NCBI GenBank assembly: GCA_002422955.1
Contig: DITY01000300.1
Coordinates: forward strand, 1-5,153
Reading direction: 5' to 3'
DNA: 5,153 nt
DNA from: Planctomycetaceae bacterium UBA6172
Lineage (GTDB): Bacteria; Planctomycetota; Planctomycetia; Pirellulales; Pirellulaceae
The notes under the pieces are model-generated. The model searched no databases and was not told the DNA's origin. It saw only the letters and a list, made by a program, of their open reading frames with translations. A program made the position numbers and the translations under genes. Shown here in pieces: positions 1 to 5,153 of the stretch; position 1 is the first letter of the stretch; every line of letters starts with the position of its first letter.

Positions 1-45
1 CGTCGCAACACAACTTCTCCCATTTTTTCAGCTCGGAACACGTCC

Positions 46-1446
46 ATGAAAATTACTGTCGTCGGAACCGGTTACGTTGGTTTGGTCACGGGTGCAATCT
101 TCTCGATCCAAGGACATGAGGTTACCTGTGTCGATTTGGATCAAGCGAAGATCGATGGCCTCAATCTTGGCAAGTTGCCGATCTATGAGCCTGGCCTCGA
201 TGAGGTGGTTGAGATGGGGGTTCGACAAGGCTTTCTCAAGTTCACCACCGACCTGCACACGGCGGTCTCGGGATCGGAATTGATTTTCCTAGCGGTCGGC
301 ACGCCTCAATCGGAATCGGGAGCCGCGAACCTTGGGTATTTGATTTCCGCGGCCGAGAACGTCGCTGATATGATTCCTGAGGGGGCCATTGTCGTTATCA
401 AGAGCACCGTGCCCGTGGGCACGAACGCCCGTATCGCCCAGGTCATGGAAGCTCGCCGCGGTCGAAAGGTCGACGTAGCGAGCAATCCCGAGTTCCTCAA
501 GGAAGGGACCGCGATCGACGACTGCTTGAACCCAGACCGAATCGTATTGGGCGTTCGCAATAAGCGTGTGGCAGACGTCCTGCAAAAGCTTTATGCACCT
601 TTAGTGGCATCGGCGGAAAGGCCGTGTCCGGTGCTGGTCATGGACCCCGAAAGCGCCGAGATGACCAAGTACACCGCCAACTGCATGCTGGCGTTGAAGA
701 TCAGTTTCATCAATGAAATGGCGAATCTCTGCGAAAAGTTGGGGGCCGACATTGAGAAGGTTCGCGAGGGGATCTGTTCCGATCGACGTATCGGGCGAGA
801 GTTCTTGAAGCCCGGCGCTGGCTACGGCGGCAGTTGTTTCCCGAAGGACGTCCGGGCGTTGATCAGCCAAGCCGAAGACGTCAGCTTCGAGACGAAGATT
901 CTTCATGCGGTTGACGAAGTAAACGAGCTCCAGAAGGAAGTGATTCCGCAAAAGGTATTCGATCACTTCGAAGGCGACCTTCAGGGCAAGCAGATCACGA
1001 TTTGGGGACTGGCTTTCAAGCCGGGTACCGATGACATTCGCGAGTCACCCGCCCTTACGCTGATCGAGCAGTTGCTGGAAGCCGGGGCTGACGTCCATGT
1101 TCACGACCCCGAAGCGATGCCCAATGTTAAGAAGGTGTTTGGCGAGGCGATCACCTATCATGACGAAAAGTACGGATCGCTCCAGCATTCACATGCCCTC
1201 GTCGTGATGACCGATTGGAAAGAATACCTCGGCGCCGATCCCAGCATCTTGCGTTGGCATCTGAAGAACGCTGTCTTGTTCGACGGTCGTAATTGCCTGA
1301 ACCGCGAATGGTTCGAACTCAGCTCGTTCACCTACTATTCGATCGGCCAGGCTGCCGTACGGCAGACGAAAGTTTGGCCAAGGCTTTCGGAAACCAAGGC
1401 TTTCGAGGTCCAAGATGCCAATGTCGCGATCTTGCAACTCGCTTAG
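46..1446 (+). CDS. ugd: UDP-glucose 6-dehydrogenase
   Basis: Cytosolic enzyme that oxidises UDP-glucose to UDP-glucuronate with two NAD+, feeding exopolysaccharide, capsule or envelope glycan synthesis. The 466 residues show the whole family layout. The N-terminal Rossmann fold has GTGYVG at 7-12 and the ribose-binding Asp at the end of VTCVD (D30). VGTPQ at 84-88 and STVPVGT at 120-126 follow. The substrate/catalytic segment NPEFLKEGTA at 147-156 carries E149 and E153. The dimer helix has EMTKYTAN (K208, N212), and GGSCFPKD carries the nucleophilic C264 and D268. The C-terminal UDP-binding Rossmann domain starts near IWGLAFKPGTDDIRESP (319-335). The motif set fits UDP-glucose rather than GDP-mannose or UDP-ManNAc dehydrogenases. 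The start has only a weak GGA-type site (34-38, 7 bases upstream), but the Rossmann strand begins at residue 2, so no other start is reasonable. Oddities: the final YYSIG is followed by Gln where Arg is usual, and a tail of about 30 residues extends beyond it. Motifs are seen directly; function follows from the family. Confidence 0.96.
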   Translation: MKITVVGTGYVGLVTGAIFSIQGHEVTCVDLDQAKIDGLNLGKLPIYEPGLDEVVEMGVRQGFLKFTTDLHTAVSGSELIFLAVGTPQSESGAANLGYLISAAENVADMIPEGAIVVIKSTVPVGTNARIAQVMEARRGRKVDVASNPEFLKEGTAIDDCLNPDRIVLGVRNKRVADVLQKLYAPLVASAERPCPVLVMDPESAEMTKYTANCMLALKISFINEMANLCEKLGADIEKVREGICSDRRIGREFLKPGAGYGGSCFPKDVRALISQAEDVSFETKILHAVDEVNELQKEVIPQKVFDHFEGDLQGKQITIWGLAFKPGTDDIRESPALTLIEQLLEAGADVHVHDPEAMPNVKKVFGEAITYHDEKYGSLQHSHALVVMTDWKEYLGADPSILRWHLKNAVLFDGRNCLNREWFELSSFTYYSIGQAAVRQTKVWPRLSETKAFEVQDANVAILQLA

Positions 1447-1498
1447 TCGTAATCCTTGAAACTCCTTCCGAGTGTGTAGCCGGGAGAAGCTGGTTGCG

Positions 1499-1534
1499 AA
1501 TCGCGGTGCGATCCCAAGATTGCACCGCGATTTT
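1499..1534 (+). terminator. Rho-independent-type terminator of ugd
   Basis: A near-perfect stem lies 52 bases after the ugd stop. The left arm is AATCGCGGTGCGATC (1499-1513), the loop CCAA, and the right arm GATTGCACCGCGATT (1518-1532); one G-U pair is the only imperfection. The right arm runs into TTTT (1531-1534) and then TTCGC could re-pair with GCGAA at 1496-1500. The U-run is short, so termination may be only partly intrinsic. On the minus strand the stem is not followed by a T-run, so it is less convincing as a terminator for the converging gene, which stops at 1605, but it could block read-through in both directions. Confidence 0.75.
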
Positions 1535-1604
1535 CGCATGCTGTACAACGCGGCCCAGGGGCCACGAACTGCAGTCGACGCGAACTCGGGTATTCCTAGC
1601 GCGG

Positions 1605-4600
1605 TTAGCGTGCCAATTCCCAGAATTTGACGCCTTCGGCGGTGGCGGAATGGATCCGTTGGCGGTGCTGGGGACGGGTGTTGTTGCGGGTCAGGTCGTG
1701 CATGTCATGCAGCAGTGCCTCCGCCGCGGCGAACTCGCTATGCCCAAGCAGATCGACATTAAAATACGGCACGGCGACCGTGTCGATCCCGTTGACCACC
1801 GTGTAGGGGCTGAAGAACCCGGCCCGAGGCGCGGCGTGGACTAGCGACGACGCCAAGACCGCGTAATCGCGACGCGAAGCATAGAGCGTGGTCTGATCGG
1901 CAAAGCCGGGGTAGAGTCTGGCCAGATCGAGGAAGATATCGCGATCGACGTCGGGGGCGGCGAGAATGATCTGGCCAAAGCGGACCGCCTCGCGATCTTC
2001 CACCCGCGCCGCGATCCGTTGAATCGCCCGCAGCAGTCCGCGATTGCCCATGCTATGCGCGATCAGGTGTACCTTCTTGGCACCGCAGTTTTTGGCAAAG
2101 TCGATCACGAACTCGGTGATCGCCGCTTCGCTCCCTTCGATCGTCGCTTCGTCCACCGTGTAGGCCGCCGTGCTGCCCCGGGACGGCCAGCTGAAGAAGG
2201 CCGTGGCGCCCGTGACCTTGAGGTCAAAGCCGATCTGCGCGGCGCGGATCGCGGCGTCCTCGAAACTGACGTTGAAGCCGTGCAGGAACAGCAGCGCGTG
2301 GGGCTGGTCACCGGCGTCGCTAGCCGCCTGCATCTCGGCCTGGAGTTGGCTCAGGAAAGTATCGCGGGTCGCGAGCTCGACGTCTTGAATCCGCAGCGTA
2401 TCGTCGGTGAACTCCCAGCGTTTCAGCCGTGTCCACCAGCTGGACCCGATCTCGCCGAAGCGATGCGACTTGGGGATTTGGACGAGGACCCGACCGCGGG
2501 TGATTTCGCTCGCCCGCTCGTTGCCGAACGACTTGCCGTCGGGATGGGGCTTGCGATTGGTGCCGAACCAGACCGGATAGACCGGAGGCTGTTGGCTCGC
2601 TTCGGTGCTGCTGTCGCCGGTAGCCGACGCTTCGAAGGCGACTTCGAGTTCGATTTGCTCGGTCGCTTCCGTGACGTATTCCATATCGCGCGGCTCGCCA
2701 CCGCCGAGTTCGATCGCGTATTGGTCCCAGGCTTGGAACGCTTTCAGGGAGACCAGCCCGCGGAGCAGCCGTTCGATCTCGCTGATCGGACGCAGATACC
2801 GTTTCCAGGCGTCGGGGATCGCCATTTCCGTGTGCAGGTCGACATCGGCCAGGTCTTGATCGAGGATGAAACCGAACGCCGCGGGCCGGCCGTCTTGGTT
2901 GGCGACGATGATCTTCCAATACCGTGTCGGGATTTGGACCGAGATTTCTTCGCCCCGCTTGATCAGGCCGTGGAAGTAGGCGTCTTGGGGGTCGAGCACC
3001 GGGCCGGAGAAGACGCAAACCCGTTCGGTCGTCGTCTGCCTTTCGATCATGTTCTCGAGTTCGCCCCAATTGAACCCTTTGAACTTGGCTTGGTTGAACT
3101 TGGCGATCTGCGGCGAGCAGTTGGTCATGTGGAAGGAATCGCCGTTCCCTTGCCGCATCGTTTGCAAGGAGGTCCCCCAGGCGACATCGTCGCGGCGGAC
3201 CAGGTGCCCGCGGTCGAAGGCTTGGCCGTCCTTGACGTAGAAGTAATCGGGAAGTTGATGCGATTCAGGAATTCGTGGGTCGGTGACCCAGCTCTCGGAC
3301 GCATTTCGTTCGAACCCGTTGAGCACGCGGCGGGTCGGCTTCTTGCCGTCGATCAGCCGTTGCGAAGGACGCCAATCGACGTTGGCGGCGGTGAACAGCG
3401 CCAGCCGGCGTTGCTTGTGCATCACCAGGCTGAACCGGTGGTAATGCAGGTGCGGCGAGCCGTCATCGAGCTTCGCGGCGACGGCCAACCCCTTGGTCGT
3501 CAGCCGCGGCAGCGGGACTTCGAGACCGGCACGCAGGCCGAGAAACTGGGCCTGGTAACCTTCCCGGGTGTCGAGGTTCGGGGCGATCAGCGGCACCTTC
3601 TCGACTTCCATGGGCGGAGACCCCTGCGAGAGCGCGGTCAGCTGCGCGACGGGGCTGCCCGGCGAGCCGGTCGCATTGGGAGAGCCCAGTGCATTCAGCG
3701 AGCCGGGCGCATGCAGCGACACGGTCAGCTGCAGCGGGATCGTCACGCTGGTCGTTCCCGTGTCTGCCGGACCGAGCGGCGATGGACCGCCGTTACCCGT
3801 GTCGTCCGTATCGTTGTCCTCGTCGGCATCGCTGGTGCCCGCCGAGCCGGCCAGTTCCTCGCCTTCGGCCATCCGCCAGCTCGGCACCCAGTCGTTCGTC
3901 GCCGCGACGCGGCCGCTGAATTGGACGCCGAGGTCGACGACGCGTGAGTCGCGGGCCAACTGGTAGGCGGGGACGGCGTAGTTGTCCTTCAGGTAGCTGC
4001 CGGCGAAATGGAGGCCGAGGACTTCGCCGCAGGAGACATCGATCAGCGCCGAGCCCGAGTTACCGCCGAGGGTCGAGCAATCGTGGGTCATCGCCTGCAG
4101 CGTGTTGCCGTAGCTCGCGCAGGGCTTCGTCTCGCGGACCTTGCCCGGTTGCAGCCGTTTGACGTTGTAGACCCCGCCGAAGACTTGGTCCTGGACGGCG
4201 GAATCGTTTCGCCAATCCTTGGCCGGGTAACCGATGACGGCGACCTCGCGCCCTTCCAGTTCCTCGGGCGCGCGGGTCGACAGGACCAGCGGCCGGATCG
4301 CGTCGGACAACCCTTGGACCTGGAGCACCGCCATGTCCCAGTAGGGATGGATCATCAAGACCTTGTCGATCGACAGCAGCAACGAATCGTCCGTGCCCTG
4401 TTCGCGGCGGAAGTCGACGGCGGCGGTTTCGCCCGGCTTGAAGCGGACACGCCGGATCCCCAGGCCCTGGGCGAACAGTTCGGCGACGTGGCGGTTGGTC
4501 ATCAGCAGGTTGGGGCCGATCACGAAGCCGGTCCCGCCGAACGGGATGGCCGGGTTGCTCGGCAGCTCGATCCGCCCGATCGCCGGGATCGCGGCCTCGA

Positions 4601-4925
4601 GCCACCGCCGGCATTGCCCTTGGCCGAGGTGGGCCCACAGGGGATCGCTGATCGAGAAGGTCGATCGCTGGACCAGCACGACCGGGCGTTCCTTGGGCAG
4701 GATGATCGCTTCCAGCAACCCCGCCTCGTCGATGCTCAGCGGTTGGTGGCTTTCCACCTTCCGCAGGCTGTCGAACACCGCCTCCTGGGCTGATGCACCC
4801 GGCGAAAAGGACTCCATCATGGACTCCGCGGCGAGTTCGTTAGGCAAGTCCTCCGCCAAACGTTCCGCGGATGAAATCGACCGTAGGTACTCGGCGACTA
4901 GAACTTCACGACGATTCGCAACCAT
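1605..4925 (-). CDS. Trypsin-like protease / NUC1 endonuclease / DUF900 alpha-beta hydrolase fusion protein
   Basis: A 1106-residue protein with three catalytic domains. Residues 1-118 are mostly helical and charged and match no domain I can name. Residues about 119-335 form a trypsin/V8-like protease: GTGFVIGP, then TNRHV (H146), WDMAVL (D197) and TLGGNSGSAL (S290). Residues about 355-470 are a Gly/Ser/Pro/Asp-rich linker. Residues about 471-740 are a DNA/RNA non-specific endonuclease: FDRGHL (H574), TNCSPQ (N602), FNQ (metal ligand N611) and WGELE (E624). Residues 780-1106 are a DUF900-type hydrolase: VWFGTNR, FLHGFN, AHSMGN (S958), AAPDVDRD (D992/D994) and LLGHSEF (H1062). All three active sites appear intact. 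No signal peptide or membrane helix is seen, so I infer a cytosolic protein. The start at 4925 is chosen for its AAAGGTGGG site; an upstream in-frame ATG at 5060 lacks one. The gene is monocistronic as far as seen and converges on ugd. Its G+C looks higher than in ugd. The role is unknown; a conflict or cell-death effector is an inference, and a general hydrolytic enzyme cannot be excluded. Confidence 0.9.
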   Translation of the reverse strand: MVANRREVLVAEYLRSISSAERLAEDLPNELAAESMMESFSPGASAQEAVFDSLRKVESHQPLSIDEAGLLEAIILPKERPVVLVQRSTFSISDPLWAHLGQGQCRRWLEAAIPAIGRIELPSNPAIPFGGTGFVIGPNLLMTNRHVAELFAQGLGIRRVRFKPGETAAVDFRREQGTDDSLLLSIDKVLMIHPYWDMAVLQVQGLSDAIRPLVLSTRAPEELEGREVAVIGYPAKDWRNDSAVQDQVFGGVYNVKRLQPGKVRETKPCASYGNTLQAMTHDCSTLGGNSGSALIDVSCGEVLGLHFAGSYLKDNYAVPAYQLARDSRVVDLGVQFSGRVAATNDWVPSWRMAEGEELAGSAGTSDADEDNDTDDTGNGGPSPLGPADTGTTSVTIPLQLTVSLHAPGSLNALGSPNATGSPGSPVAQLTALSQGSPPMEVEKVPLIAPNLDTREGYQAQFLGLRAGLEVPLPRLTTKGLAVAAKLDDGSPHLHYHRFSLVMHKQRRLALFTAANVDWRPSQRLIDGKKPTRRVLNGFERNASESWVTDPRIPESHQLPDYFYVKDGQAFDRGHLVRRDDVAWGTSLQTMRQGNGDSFHMTNCSPQIAKFNQAKFKGFNWGELENMIERQTTTERVCVFSGPVLDPQDAYFHGLIKRGEEISVQIPTRYWKIIVANQDGRPAAFGFILDQDLADVDLHTEMAIPDAWKRYLRPISEIERLLRGLVSLKAFQAWDQYAIELGGGEPRDMEYVTEATEQIELEVAFEASATGDSSTEASQQPPVYPVWFGTNRKPHPDGKSFGNERASEITRGRVLVQIPKSHRFGEIGSSWWTRLKRWEFTDDTLRIQDVELATRDTFLSQLQAEMQAASDAGDQPHALLFLHGFNVSFEDAAIRAAQIGFDLKVTGATAFFSWPSRGSTAAYTVDEATIEGSEAAITEFVIDFAKNCGAKKVHLIAHSMGNRGLLRAIQRIAARVEDREAVRFGQIILAAPDVDRDIFLDLARLYPGFADQTTLYASRRDYAVLASSLVHAAPRAGFFSPYTVVNGIDTVAVPYFNVDLLGHSEFAAAEALLHDMHDLTRNNTRPQHRQRIHSATAEGVKFWELAR
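3660..3713 (-). repeat. Three tandem 18-bp units encoding a hexapeptide repeat in the linker
   Basis: Three imperfect 18-base units, read on the plus strand as GGCGAGCCGGTCGCATTG, GGAGAGCCCAGTGCATTC and AGCGAGCCGGGCGCATGC, sit inside the large minus-strand gene. They encode HAPGSL, NALGSP and NATGSP (residues 405-422), followed by a partial GSP. The repeat lies in the flexible linker between protease and nuclease and probably arose by slippage. It may vary in copy number between strains. Confidence 0.8.
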
Positions 4926-4930
4926 TGGAG

Positions 4931-4939
4931 CCCACCTTT
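4931..4939 (-). promoter_or_regulatory. Shine-Dalgarno site that sets the start of the fusion gene
   Basis: On the minus strand AAAGGTGGG precedes ATG (4925-4923). The AAGGTG core (4938-4933) is 7 bases from the start codon. It is the best ribosome-binding site upstream of this reading frame and supports a 1106-residue product over the longer 1151-residue frame opening at 5060. Confidence 0.75.
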
Positions 4940-4974
4940 CGAAGTGACCGGATGTGGCAAGGGAGAAGAGCGGA

Positions 4975-5003
4975 CGATCGCGAAGCGGGTCGAGTTGCGA
5001 TCG
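4975..5003. other. Inverted repeat in the predicted 5' leader of the fusion gene
   Basis: Arms CGATCGC (4975-4981) and GCGATCG (4997-5003) are exact reverse complements around a 15-base spacer. Each arm also contains the self-palindrome CGATCG, and the right one is the octamer GCGATCGC (4997-5004). It could be a leader hairpin or a dimeric protein site about 50 bases upstream of the start. GATC-rich palindromes are common in genomes of this composition, so chance is a real alternative. Confidence 0.3.
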
Positions 5004-5038
5004 CGCGGGCATTAGGTCATGGCAATGGCCAAAGACAG

Positions 5039-5067
5039 AATGTAGGGGGTGCCATTTCAAACCACAA
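5039..5067 (-). promoter_or_regulatory. Candidate sigma-70-type promoter for the fusion gene
   Basis: Reading the minus strand, TTGTGG (5067-5062) and TACATT (5044-5039) are separated by exactly 17 bases. The -10 matches the consensus at 4 of 6 positions and the -35 at 3 of 6. The implied transcript start near 5032 gives a leader of about 105 bases before the ATG at 4925. The element lies in the only A+T-richer stretch upstream of the gene. Planctomycete promoters are poorly defined, so this is a prediction only. Confidence 0.35.
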
Positions 5068-5120
5068 GAAAATAGTCAGCGTGGCCCGAAGCGGCTTGGA
5101 TTGATCCGCAAGGGTTCACG

Positions 5121-5153
5121 GAGCCGACCGGTGGTTAGCCGCGGTTCAGCCGC
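5121..5153. repeat. GC-rich intergenic repeat-like sequence, cut by window end
   Basis: Two almost identical units lie side by side: GGTTAGCCGC (5133-5142) and GGTTCAGCCGC (5143-5153). A related GGAGCCGACC (5120-5129) precedes them, and the palindromes ACCGGT and CCGCGG lie within. The style resembles short dispersed intergenic repeats seen in planctomycete genomes, but this is from memory of the style and not a match to a named family. Between this stretch and the candidate promoter (5068-5120) I see no gene or site. Confidence 0.35.

Noticed and set aside
28..258. Minus-strand 76-codon frame antisense to the 5' end of ugd
   Set aside because: It is fully antisense to a well-supported gene, without homology or start signals.
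1552..1563. GGCCCAGGGGCC palindrome as terminator of the minus-strand gene
   Set aside because: The stem is only 4-5 pairs with a 2-4 base loop and has no T-run; too weak to call.
1293..1844. 183-codon plus-strand frame across the convergent gap
   Set aside because: It overlaps the end of ugd in another frame, runs through the terminator stem and lies antisense to the end of the fusion gene; no ribosome-binding site or domain.
2320..3069. 249-codon and other minus-strand frames overlapping the nuclease and hydrolase regions
   Set aside because: They are out-of-frame readings of the real gene, Arg/Pro-rich, with no motifs. The main frame is uninterrupted, so there is no sign of a frameshift.
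3660..3713. CRISPR-like repeat cluster
   Set aside because: Units are 18 bases, directly adjacent without spacers, in frame and inside a coding linker, so this is a protein repeat.
2019..3947. 642-codon open frame on the plus strand
   Set aside because: It lies wholly antisense to the fusion gene across linker, nuclease and part of the hydrolase. Its translation is a D/R/G/V/A-rich composition artefact with no domain, typical of the antisense frame of a G+C-rich gene.
4008..4793. 261-codon plus-strand open frame opposite the protease domain
   Set aside because: Antisense shadow with no recognisable motif, while the minus frame shows a full protease triad.

Overview
The window looks like a piece of a bacterial chromosome, most likely from a planctomycete of the Pirellulaceae type. 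That assignment is an inference. It rests on moderately high G+C, a weak ribosome-binding site on an otherwise ordinary household gene, long multi-domain proteins and the style of the intergenic repeats; no rRNA or other marker is present. Two genes fill almost all of it and they converge.

Positions 46-1446 (+) encode a complete UDP-glucose 6-dehydrogenase (ugd), a sugar-nucleotide enzyme that supplies UDP-glucuronate for surface polysaccharide. The 158-base convergent gap that follows holds a strong stem-loop (1499-1534) that probably terminates ugd transcription and may also insulate the two genes.

Positions 1605-4925 (-) encode the notable gene: one 1106-residue polypeptide with three complete hydrolase domains. 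In order these are an uncharacterised N-terminal region, a trypsin/V8-like serine protease (H146, D197, S290), a low-complexity acidic linker with a short hexapeptide repeat, an EndoG/Serratia-type DNA/RNA non-specific endonuclease (DRGH motif, H574, N611, E624), a short second linker, and a C-terminal DUF900-type alpha/beta hydrolase (S958, D992 or D994, H1062). No signal peptide or membrane segment is seen, so all three activities are predicted to sit in the cytoplasm. This makes a regulated, possibly suicidal or defensive effector the most attractive reading, but nothing in the window proves it. The protease has a pocket His resembling that of glutamyl endopeptidases, and a run of Asp/Glu lies directly after the protease domain, so self-cleavage that releases the nuclease-hydrolase half is a testable idea.

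The start of the large gene is set at 4925 by a good Shine-Dalgarno sequence. A longer in-frame start at 5060 has none and lies inside a candidate promoter (5039-5067). The right edge (5121-5153) carries a short repeat-like GC-rich stretch cut by the window end. The two genes have no evident functional link. A partner or sensor for the large protein, if any, would lie beyond the right edge.
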